From Caenorhabditis elegans (Eukaryota; Nematoda; Chromadorea; Rhabditida; Rhabditidae), in contig NC_003283.11 of the NCBI RefSeq assembly GCF_000002985.6, positions 15,625,501-15,689,500 on the forward strand: 64,000 nucleotides of DNA. Reading direction: 5' to 3'. A program made the translations under genes and the position numbers. The stretch's first letter is position 1, and each line of letters opens with the position of its first letter. Shown piece by piece: positions 54,649-64,000 of the stretch. Under the pieces are notes generated by a model. That model saw only the letters and a list, made by a program, of their open reading frames with translations, had not been told where the DNA came from and searched no databases.

Positions 54649-55423
54649 TTAATCATTCTTCACAATTTTCAGCGAAAATTGTTTAAATATAAATCTTAGC
54701 ACAATGAAAAGCAAAGAAAATGGTACAAAATACGATAAAGCAATAATAAAATACACACCCAATAAGTTTCTGCCAATAAATCCAATCTTCCTTCCTTGTG
54801 GATCCATTTCCGGGATCGGACCAAATTTAGCGACAAATTCAGTGTGCTTGACAACCTGATCTTCTGGTCTGTGTGGCTGGTTTAGCAATAAATTGGCGAA
54901 TTTTTCAGCATTTTACTTGTAGTTTTCATCGTGCAAAATTGAGCGGATAGCTTTTCGAATTGTGTGGAAATTTTCCAACTCTCGTTTCTGAACAATTGTA
55001 ACTCCTCCATGCTTCGCAAGCATATTCGCATTTCTATTTTGATCACAGAACAATGGAATCATCAGAGCCGGTTTGCCAAGATACGCAATTTCGTTTGTAC
55101 TGCCAATACCTCCGTGTGTCATGAACGCTGTCAACCGGTTTGAAACTATGTGATCTCGAGTCCATTTTCTCTTCTTTATAATTCTTTATTCTCTATTCTT
55201 CTTGTTTTATGATTCTTACCTTACCCATTTCCCACACTCGAGATGAACTCTTGCTGGGTTTGTCTCGTTTTATTAATTTATTTTCTCATTAAACCTAAAT
55301 TGTACTACCTTTTAATGTATTACCTTTTTTGGCTTATGTTGAAAATAAATCAATCAATCAATCAACCGGTTATCCGCCAGAAGAGCAGTCTGGGGAGCCC
55401 ATTTCGAGAAATGCACGTATAGT
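54649..55423 (-). pseudogene. UDP-glycosyltransferase (UGT) 3' pseudogene
   Basis: The last part of a UGT on the minus strand: HFSKWAPQTALLADNRL, then the donor-sugar signature TAFMTHGGIGSTNEIAYLGK, PALMIPLFCDQNRNANMLAK, then NQPHRPEDQVVKHTEFVAKF, and a C-terminal membrane anchor (YFIIALSYFVPFSLLFIVLRF) with a Lys-rich tail. Three breaks are visible: a 221-bp insertion with 10-bp target duplication inside the signature exon (55141-55361), an in-frame TAA where NYK meets NAEKFAN (54900-54905 region), and complete loss of the upstream coding region at 55420, where a satellite array begins. UGTs conjugate xenobiotics and endobiotics in the ER; this copy cannot be active. Confidence 0.85.
55141..55361 (+). 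mobile_element. 5'-truncated LINE-like insertion
   Basis: A 221-bp segment interrupts the UGT frame and is bounded by tcaaccggtt on both sides (55131-55140 and 55362-55371), a 10-bp target-site duplication. Its 3' end is a short tandem tail (aataaatcaatcaatcaatc), as in many non-LTR retrotransposons, and it has no terminal inverted repeats. It carries no coding region. Removing it restores the UGT frame exactly. Confidence 0.75.
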
Positions 55424-58400
55424 CAAATGTACCAGAAAATGCCGAACGAAGTATGCTAGCTTGTACGGAAGTTTATTTTAAAAAATTCAGAAATTAACCA
55501 GAAGCTGCTATTTTCAAAAATTCAAAAGTATGGGAAAATCATATGAAGTCATTCTTTTTTATTTCAAAAAACTGTTCAGCATAGTCAAATGTACCAGAAA
55601 ATGCCGAACGAAGTATGCTAGCTTGTACGGAAGTTTATTTTAAAAAATTCAGAAATTAACCAGAAGCTGCTATTTTCAAAAATTCAAAAGTATGGGAAAA
55701 TCATATGAAGTTATTCTTTTTTAAAAAAAACTGTTCAGCACAACCAAATATACCAGAAAAGGCCAAACGAAGTGTGCTAGCTTGTACGGAAGTTTATTTT
55801 AAAAAATTCAGAAATTAACCAGAAGCTGCTAATTTCAAAAATTCAAAAGTATGGGAAAATCATATGAAGTCATTCTTTTAAAAAAAAACTGTTCAGCACA
55901 ACCAAATATACCAGAAAAGGCCAAACGAAGTATGCTAGCTTGTACGGAAGTTTATTTTAAAAAATTCAGAAATTAACCAGAAGCTGCTAATTTCAAAAAT
56001 TCAAAAGTATGGGAAAATCATATGAAGTTATTCTTTTATAAAAAAACTGTTCAGCACAACCAAATATACCAGAAAAGGCCAAACGAAGTGTGCTAGCTTG
56101 TACGGAAGTTTATTTTAAAAAATTCAGAAATTAACCAGAAGCTGCTAATTTCAAAAATTCAAAAGTATGGGAAAATCATATGAAGTCATTCTTTTTTATT
56201 TCAAAAAACTGTTCAGCACAACCAAATATACCAGAAAAGGCCAAACGAAGTGTGCTAGCTTGTACGGAAGTTTATTTTAAAAAATTCAGAAATTAACCAG
56301 AAGCTGCTAATTTCAAAAATTCAAAAGTATGGGAAAATCATATGAAGTTATTCTTTTATAAAAAAACTGTTCAGCACAACCAAATATACCAGAAAAGGCC
56401 AAACGAAGTGTGCTAGCTTGTACGGAAGTTTATTTTAAAAAATTCAGAAATTAACCAGAAGCTGCTAATTTCAAAAATTCAAAAGTATGGGAAAATCATA
56501 TGAAGTCATTCTTTTTTATTTCAAAAAACTGTTCAGCACAACCAAATATACCAGAAAAGGCCAAACGAAGTGTGCTAGCTTGTACGGAAGTTTATTTTAA
56601 AAAATTCAGAAATTAACCAGAAGCTGCTAATTTCAAAAATTCAAAAGTATGGGAAAATCATATGAAGTTATTCTTTTAAAAAAAAACTGTTCAGCACAAC
56701 CAAATATACCAGAAAAGGCCAAACGAAGTATGCTAGCTTGTACGGAAGTTTATTTTAAAAAATTCAGAAATTAACCAGAAGCTGCTAATTTCAAAAATTC
56801 AAAAGTATGGGAAAATCATATGAAGTTATTCTTTTATAAAAAAACTGTTCAGCACAACCAAATATACCAGAAAAGGCCAAACGAAGTGTGCTAGCTTGTA
56901 CGGAAGTTTATTTTAAAAAATTCAGAAATTAACCAGAAGCTGCTATTTTCAAAAATTCAAAAGTATGGGAAAATCATATGAAGTCATTCTTTTTTATTTC
57001 AAAAAACTGTTCAGCATAGTCAAATGTACCAGAAAATGCCGAACGAAGTATGCTAGCTTGTACGGAAGTTTATTTTAAAAAAATCAGAAATTAACCAGAA
57101 GCTGCTATTTTCAAAAATTCAAAAGTATGGGAAAATCATATGAAGTCATTCTTTTTTATTTCAAAAAACTGTTCAGCATAGTCAAATGTACCAGAAAATG
57201 CCAAACGAAGTATGCTAGCTTGTACGGAAGTTTATTTTAAAAAATTCAGAAATTAACCAGAAGCTGCTATTTTCAAAAATTCAAAAGTATGGGAAAATCA
57301 TATGAAGTCATTCTTTTTTATTTCAAAAAACTGTTCAGCATAGTCAAATGTACCAGAAAATGCCAAACGAAGTATGCTAGCTTGTACGGAAGTTTATTTT
57401 AAAAAATTCAGAAATTAACCAGAAGCTGCTATTTTCAAAAATTCAAAAGTATGGGAAAATCATATGAAGTCATTTTTTTTTATTTCAAAGAACTGTTCAG
57501 CATAGTCAAATGTACCAGAAAATGCCGAACGAAGTATGCTAGCTTGTACGGAAGTTTATTTTAAAAAATTCAGAAATTAACCAGAAGCTGCTATTTTCAA
57601 AAATTCAAAAGTATGGGAAAATCATATGAAGTCATTCTTTTTTATTTCAAAAAACTGTTCAGCATAGTCAAATGTACCAGAAAATGCCAAACGAAGTATG
57701 CTAGCTTGTACGGAAGTTTATTTTAAAAAATTCAGAAATTAACCAGAAGCTGCTATTTTCAAAAATTCAAAAGTATGGGAAAATCATATGAAGTCATTCT
57801 TTTTTATTTCAAAAAACTGTTCAGCATAGTCAAATGTACCAGAAAATGCCAAACGAAGTATGCTAGCTTGTACGGAAGTTTATTTTAAAAAATTCAGAAA
57901 TTAACCAGAAGCTGCTATTTTCAAAAATTCAAAAGTATGGGAAAATCATATGAAGTCATTCTTTTTTATTTCAAAAAACTGTTCAGCATAGTCAAATGTA
58001 CCAGAAAATGCCAAACGAAGTATGCTAGCTTGTACGGAAGTTTATTTTAAAAAATTAAGAAATTAACCAGAAGCTGCTATTTTCAAAATTTCAAAAGTAT
58101 GGGAAAATCATAGGAAGTCATTTTTTTTTATTTCAAAAAACTGTTCAGCATAGTCAAATGTACCAGAAAATGCCAAACGAAGTATGCTAGCTTGTACGGA
58201 AGTTTATTTTAAAAAATTCAGAAATTAACCAGAAGCTGCTATTTTCAAAAATTCAAAAGTATGGGAAAATCATATGAAGTCATTTTTTTTTATTTCAAAG
58301 AACTGTTCAGCATAGTCAAATGTACCAGAAAATGCCGAACGAAGTATGCTAGCTTGTACGGAAGTTTATTTTAAAAAATTCAGAAATTAACCAGAAGCTG

Positions 58401-59640
58401 CTATTTTCAAAAATTCAAAAGTATGGGAAAATCATATGAAGTCATTCTTTTTTATTTCAAAAAACTGTTCAGCATAGTCAAATGTACCAGAAAATGCCAA
58501 ACGAAGTATGCTAGCTTGTACGGAAGTTTATTTTAAAAAATTAAGAAATTAACCAGAAGCTGCTATTTTCAAAATTTCAAAAGTATGGGAAAATCATATG
58601 AAGTCATTCTTTTTTATTTCAAAAAACTGTTCAGCATAGTCAAATGTACCAGAAAATGCCAAACGAAGTATGCTAGCTTGTACGGAAGTTTATTTTAAAA
58701 AATTAAGAAATTAACCAGAAGCTGCTATTTTCAAAATTTCAAAAGTATGGGAAAATCATAGGAAGTCATTTTTTTTTATTTCAAAAAACTGTTCAGCATA
58801 GTCAAATGTACCAGAAAATGCCAAACGAAGTATGCTAGCTTGTACGGAAGTTTATTTTAAAAAATTCAGAAATTAACCAGAAGCTGCTATTTTCAAAAAT
58901 TCAAAAGTATGGGAAAATCATATGAAGTCATTCTTTTTTATTTCAAAGAACTGTTCAGCATAGTCAAATGTACCAGAAAATGCCGAACGAAGTATGCTAG
59001 CTTGTACGGAAGTTTATTTTAAAAAATTCAGAAATTAACCAGAAGCTGCTATTTTCAAAAATTCAAAAGTATGGGAAAATCATATGAAGTCATTCTTTTT
59101 TATTTCAAAAAACTGTTCAGCATAGTCAAATGTACCAGAAAATGCCAAACGAAGTATGCTAGCTTGTACGGAAGTTTATTTTAAAAAATTCAGAAATTAA
59201 CCAGAAGCTGCTATTTTCAAAAATTCAAAAGTATGGGAAAATCATATGAAGTCATTCTTTTTTATTTCAAAAAACTGTTCAAAATGTTCAAATATACTAG
59301 AAAATACCAAACGAAGTATGCTAGCTTGTATGGTAGTTTTTTTTTAATTGATAAAAATATATAAAAGCTGATTTTTTCAAAAATTCAAAAGTATGGGCAA
59401 ATCATATGAAGTCATTCTTTTTTTTTTCAAAAACTGTTCAGCACAACCAAATATACCAAAAAAGGCCAAACGAAGTATACTAGCTTGTACGGAAGTTTAT
59501 TTTAAAAAATTCAGAAATTAACCAGAAGCTACTATTTTCAAAAATTCAAAAGTATGGGAAAATCATATGTAGTGCTTTTTTTTTCTTTAAAAAACTGTTC
59601 AGCATAGTCGGATGTACCAGAAAATACCAAACAAAGCAGA
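55420..59640. repeat. Satellite array, ~26 copies of a ~162-bp unit
   Basis: A unit containing caaatgtaccagaaaatgcc, gctagcttgtacggaagttt, gaaattaaccagaagctgct and agtatgggaaaatcatatga is repeated head to tail every 159-163 bases. Outer copies (from 55420, and 57019-59280) are type A (tagtcaaatgtacc). Copies from about 55740 to 57000 are type B (caaccaaatatacc, aaaaggcc). Within type B two spacer forms alternate (gaagtcattcttttttattt and gaagttattcttttataaaa), giving a dimeric higher-order period of ~320 bases. The last three copies (59280-59640) are degenerate. No coding content. Confidence 0.95.
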
Positions 59641-59763
59641 CTAGCTTGTACGGAAGGTTTTAAAAAAATTGCAGATTTAACCAAAAAGCATTTCATTTGT
59701 AGCAGAAAACACCTATCCGAAATTTTTTTAAAATTTTTTCAGATAGGAAACTTTTTTTTCCAG

Positions 59764-59815
59764 ACTGTGAAAATCGATTCTCAAGCTTGGTCAATAATGC
59801 TCTCGTACTCTGAAA
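59764..59815 (+). pseudogene. NHR ligand-binding exon relic
   Basis: After a ttttccag acceptor the frame reads TVKIDSQAWSIMLSYSE, matching TPEVRSDTQEWSLMLSFSK at the start of exon 3 of NHR 3. Similarity ends within ~50 bases. Confidence 0.5.
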
Positions 59816-60087
59816 CACCTTCGCCATTGTTGACCTACAAACATTATAAATTTTTTTCGATTTTCAGCGATTGCGTTCCAACAATTTATCTGAAAACGTT
59901 CGTTAGTGTACAAATACATTAATTTGCGTACATTTTCTTCCAAAACGGACGATCGAAGCACAAAAAGATTATGGGAAGAATAATTAGAAGTATTCTTAAA
60001 AGCTTATGAATAACTTCTATACGTATGCATATTTTTGTAAGATCACTAATACCTTTCCAACATTTGTATGTAGCATGAAATTATAAT

Positions 60088-60339
60088 CTATTGAACTTTT
60101 CTAACGTCGAGCCCGAGAATGTTATTCTGACTATGATTTTTCACTGTCACAAACCACAACTCTTTTCTGCCAACGTTTTCTTCCTCAAATTTGCTTGGTT
60201 CGAAATATATCATAAGATTATTCATTTTGGTTGATACGCCGGGCTTTTCTGGATTAAGAAGAAGTACGTATATCTTTGTAAGATCACTAATACCTTTCCA
60301 ATTACTGTGTGTGTTTTGCAAGAAATGATAATCTGCCAT
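60088..60339 (-). pseudogene. Unassigned exon-like open frame, tandemly repeated
   Basis: An 83-codon frame (MADYHFLQNTHSNWKGISDL, IYVLLLNPEKPGVSTKMN, ELWFVTVKNHSQNNILGLD) has protein-like composition. A stop-ridden copy lies next to it (minus strand, about 60520-60350, with MWFVIVQ and IHELDIKN), and another partial copy near 60110-59930. I do not recognise the family and see no partner exons, so I treat it as a fragment of a decayed local gene. Confidence 0.35.
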
Positions 60340-60562
60340 TGTGAATAATTTTTAATGTCGAGTTCATGAATATTTATCAGATTATGTCACTGAACGATCA
60401 CAAACCACATATCAACATCTTCATTTTCTGATTACTGCTCTCGACATTTGCTCAATCCGATAATTTAGATCACTCATTAGGCAGACACATCGGAATCTTC
60501 TGACTTTGGAATCTTGATTCAATTTTGGAGAAAACATTGAAACTTACTAGTATTCTAGGGTA

Positions 60563-62090
60563 ATGATGCAATGTGCCGTCTGCTTTACGATGGCAACTTC
60601 CAGAAACTATGGCGTAAGTTTTAACGTTATTCAACAAAAAAAACCGGAAGCCGGTAGATGTTGGATCATCTTTACTAGGTTTATGTAGAGTTTCTAAATA
60701 CGCGCGTCAACGCTCACCTGCCTCGTGCCTTCCAATGGGTATTTTGTTAAAATACATGCGAAACTTGTTTTAAGCTATTTTACTTAAAGATTTACTACAC
60801 TAATACATAACTTATTGACTTTCCACAACTCACGAATCTGAACTGTACAAAAAGGTTTTTTCTTCAGGTTCTGTCGTGCTTTGCCTGCAAGATGTTCTTC
60901 TATCGATCTTCTAAAAACAACCTTATTTATAAATGCAGGAATATAAATCAGTGCTTTCAAAACTACAATAGCCCTATCAAATGCAGAGCTTGCCGGTTTC
61001 GAAAGTGCCAGAAAGTTGGAATGAAACTTTTGACTCTGAAAACGAGTCTTCCCGACCTTGACAATGACTTGAACATCTTGTTCGCTGATTTGGAAATAAG
61101 GGACAGCTCAAATCATTCGATTTTTCTGAATTTTTACTCGATGGAAGATCCAAGCCTTGTTGATGTTCTTAACAATGCGAATACTATGCATTTGATAAAA
61201 AGAGTAAGTTCTGGAAAATATTGCTGCTACATAATATGCATGTGTTGATCTTCTTTTTTTCAGACTCCTGAAGTGAGATCAGATACTCAAGAGTGGTCAC
61301 TAATGCTCTCGTTTTCAAAAATATCGTATTTTATGAGCTTCACCTTCATCAATGAACTCAGCTTAGCCGATAAGTTAATACTTTTCACAGCCAATATTCT
61401 GCGAACGGGAACAATGGCCAGAGCAATGAAGTCAGTTCTGGAAAAAAGATCAATACTGATATTTCCCAATGAGGAGAATATATTCCCGGTTGAGATGAAC
61501 ACAATGTTTGAAAACTCTGACGTTTTAGTGCATCAAATCGCACTTCGAATTGTGGCAAAGTTTGCTGAATTGAGGATGGACAGACGGGAATATCTCCTGC
61601 TGAAAATGATTGATTTTTGTAATTCAGGTATAGCGCCAAAATGTGTATCTCGATAATTGCCGTTTTTGCAATTTTTAAAAAATTAGACAAAAATTCAGAA
61701 CCAAAATTTGAATTAATTCCTCGTCAAGCCACATTTTCAAGCTCAAATGTGAAAATTTCTACATACAACATTCCAATGTCTGCATTTTCAGCCATTTCCG
61801 ATAAATTATCTTACCATGCGAAGAATATACTATCATTCCATCAGAAAGTGTACAGTTCCGCCTTGCTCCAGCATTGTCAATTTACTAATTCGAGGACCGC
61901 TCCAACGAGATTCACTGAACTTCTTTCGGTGTTTAACACTATTCATAAAACCGTGAATAACATGAGATTTTCTTGTATGATGGTGCAATGTTTTGTTCCG
62001 AATTTTAAATTCAAAAAGCTCATGCGAGAAGTTTATTTCAATGATTGGAAAGAAAAAGGCAACACGGTTGCTTTGGAGAAACTATTATGA
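60563..62090 (+). CDS. Nuclear hormone receptor, supplementary nematode type (3), intact
   Basis: Exons 60563-60613, 60868-61203, 61264-61627 and 61792-62090 encode 349 residues with matching phases. DNA-binding domain: CAVC at residue 4, SCFACKMFFYRSSKNN, CRNINQC, CRACRFRKCQKVGM. Linker: FLNFYSMEDPSLVDVL. Ligand-binding domain: EWSLMLSFSKISYFMSF, LSLADKLILFTANILRTGTM, DRREYLLLKMIDFCNS, ending MMVQCFVPNFKFKKLMREVY and a short basic/acidic tail. Tandem Met codons open the frame (ATGATG at 60563); either may start. Same exon plan as NHR 2. AATAAA is at 62186-62191. Ligand and targets unknown. Confidence 0.85.
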
Positions 62091-62554
62091 AGATATAAGA
62101 CCTTTTTTTTGTTTGAAATTATTTCTGTATTTGAAGTACCACAGTTTTCCATTGTTAACATCAAACTTTTTGAATTCTTAGTTACAATAAAAGGTTATAA
62201 TTTTATTTTTATAAATAAATGAATAAATAAATACTCAAAACGTAATAAATATCTCATTTTAAAAACTTAAATTACAATGAATTTGAACAAATTTCATTTT
62301 ACTCGAAATTTTTTTGAAAAAAAAAAGGTACATTGTATACTACGCCAGCGCAAATGCACTCTCCCGAGCAGACGAAATCTACTTATGAAACCTTGCAATT
62401 ATAAAAAGCGTTTGATCTTTGAGGTTTCGAGAACAAAATATGCAACTTTTCCTATTTTCAACTGAATCCCTACTCTTGCTGAGTACTCTCTTCCCTCTTC
62501 TCGTTTTCCTTCTCAGTTTCGACAAAATCTCCATATCACTTCAAATTTGATATT
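62091..62554. other. Spacer between NHR 3 and NHR 4
   Basis: AT-rich, with the poly(A) signal of NHR 3 at 62186. Nothing else recognised. Confidence 0.5.
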
Positions 62555-64000
62555 ATGAATTGTGTGGTATGCTCAGGACGTGCTACTAATCGGAATTATG
62601 GAGTAAGTTATTTAAAATTCAAATTATTCACTTTTTCTTACTTGAACTATCTCGATATAACATTTTTTAGCTTTTAAACATTCCAGGCGATGTCTTGTTT
62701 TGCTTGCAAAATGTTCTTCCATAGAACAGTCTACAAAAACCTGCTGTTTAGATGCAAACGTATCCAAAATTGCACAATCCACTTCAAAATATTTCCAAAA
62801 TGTCGTGCATGCCGATTCCAGAAATGTTTGATCGTCGGAATGACACTTGCTCCGTTGAATGATGGAATAGTCAGCATTGGAAATCAATCTGACTATAGCT
62901 ATGCCAAGTTGTTAGATGATTTGAAATTTAAAAATGATAAAAACTATTCACATTTTGTCAATTTCTATTCATTGGAGGACCCGAGCTTGGCGGATATTTT
63001 AAAGGATAGAGGTATTATGAAACTTGTGAAGAGGGTGAGTTTTTTTTTTTAAAGTATACTTTAATGTCAATTACTTTTACAGTGAATTTTACAATAAAAT
63101 AAAAAAAAACTATTTTGGAAAAAAACTAAAATTATGAATTCCTAGTTTCTTAGTTTTTTCGTTTTCTGGGTGGGAATATTTTTTTTTGATACTTGATACT
63201 TCACAATTTACCAAAAATCGACACTTCTGTTTCTTGCGGAACAATTTCTGAAAAATAGAAAAAATATTTTTGAAAAAAGGTATCAAAGAAAAATTTTATA
63301 AGTTTTAGCCCAAAAGAAACTTACTGAAACTCTTAAATTGGTTTGAAAACCGAAAATGTATCTTTTATTTTTAAAACATTTTTCATAAGTATGTGCGAAT
63401 TTGACAAATAATGAATAAATTTGGGCGGGAATGTGAAAATGGTTAAGCCAAATTGATTTTTGTTGCGAATATTGAAAACACAGAACAATTTAGAAAAAAA
63501 TAACAATTTTTCACAACTATACCTTCAAATAAAATATACTTCTAGACACCCAAGACACTCAACGACGTCGACCAATGGTCAATTATGATGGCATATTCTC
63601 GAATATCATATTTTCTAGATTTCAACTTTATTCGAGATCTAGATTCCAGTGACAAAAATACACTTTTCAAGTATAATATCTCGCGAGCTGGGTGCCTAGC
63701 ACTTGCCAAGTGCGCATTCAATGAAAACAAACCGAAGTTAACATTTCCAAACGATGTTGATGCTTTTCCATCTGAAATGTATAATCTTTGTGGAAGTTCT
63801 ACAGCTGTTCTGAATCAAGTGTCGGGACAAGTGATCGCCAAGTTTGTTGAATTGAAAATCAAAGATGAGGAGTACTTACTTCTTATATTGGTCATGTTTT
63901 GCAATCCATGTAAGTTTCCGGTTTTGAAATGTTCGAATTTTTTTTTGAAAAATACCATTTAACAAGTTTTCACATTCCTTAATCTTACTTTTACAGCAAT
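62555..64000 (+). CDS. Nuclear hormone receptor, supplementary nematode type (4), cut by window end
   Basis: Exons 62555-62602, 62687-63034, 63546-63909 and the first four bases of the next exon (63997 on) are visible; the rest of the ligand-binding domain lies outside the window. DNA-binding domain: CVVC at residue 3, SCFACKMFFHRTVYKN, CKRIQNC, CRACRFQKCLIVGM. Linker: HFVNFYSLEDPSLADIL. Ligand-binding domain start: QWSIMMAYSRISYFLDFNFI, SSDKNTLFKYNISRAGCLAL, DEEYLLLILVMFCNP. All visible phases match NHRs 2 and 3. Like them it starts at the first finger with no A/B domain. Confidence 0.82.

Larger units (their letters stand above)
59641..60562. other. Region of decayed exon copies beside the satellite
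   Basis: It contains an NHR exon relic (59764-59815) and two or three degenerate repeats of a minus-strand exon-like sequence (about 59930-60110, 60080-60340 and 60360-60520), sharing tttgtaagatcactaatacctttccaa in two parts and cacaaaccac. Upstream DNA of NHR 3 lies at the end. Confidence 0.5.

Noticed and set aside
55420-59640. CRISPR-like array
   Set aside because: The repeats are contiguous with no unique spacers, the unit is ~162 bp, and the setting is a eukaryotic chromosome.

Overview
The window looks like nuclear DNA from a Caenorhabditis nematode, very probably C. elegans or a near relative. Genes are split by many short AT-rich introns whose acceptors read TTTTCAG, some starts sit just behind such an acceptor (the trans-splicing arrangement), and intergenic DNA is full of small inverted-repeat elements. 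The gene content is typical of a C. elegans autosome arm: str, srz, srh and sru chemoreceptors, supplementary nuclear hormone receptors (NHRs), a UGT relic and small secreted proteins. No gene names can be proved from sequence alone. All exon models were built by eye from splice signals, reading frame and family similarity.

Layout. 0.3-1.9 kb: two same-strand genes for small Pro/Ser-rich proteins of unknown function. 2.6-13.5 kb: a minus-strand chemoreceptor block with one intact str-type gene, two intact srz genes (10.1-11.7 and 11.9-13.5 kb) and three srz wrecks with an in-frame stop, an internal deletion or only end fragments. 14.2-17.0 kb: a plus-strand srh pseudogene split by a 1.37-kb palindromic element. 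17.1-23.3 kb: three paralogous genes for ~102-residue secreted proteins; two are almost identical copies 4.3 kb apart, with an intact Str-superfamily receptor gene between them. 25.0-26.9 kb: an intact sru-type receptor gene. 27.3-33.6 kb: an eight-exon kelch gene, the KLHDC3 orthologue and the only broadly conserved gene here, with long A/T-tract introns. 33.6-42.9 kb: about 9 kb without a recognisable gene, holding several inverted-repeat elements.

42.9-48.0 kb: a duplicated gene for a four-TM membrane protein of unknown family. One copy is complete, one is 5'-rearranged and flanked by a 438-bp inverted copy of the other's promoter and first exon, and one is a 3' scrap. A Cys-rich single-TM gene lies between them on the other strand. 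48.5-64.0 kb: an NHR cluster with four plus-strand genes (the last cut by the window edge), one minus-strand NHR truncated and fused to an exon of a different small-protein gene, and two NHR exon relics. The cluster is interrupted at 54.6-55.4 kb by a UGT pseudogene carrying a 221-bp LINE-like insertion, and at 55.4-59.6 kb by a tandem satellite of about 26 copies of a ~162-bp unit.

Taken together the window shows recent birth and death of environment-sensing and xenobiotic-response families, driven by tandem, inverted and exon-fusing duplications. I found no clearly novel multi-gene system. The best candidates for undescribed biology are the four-TM family with its inverted promoter, the paired upstream motif shared by the small secreted-protein genes, the NHR fusion gene and the satellite.
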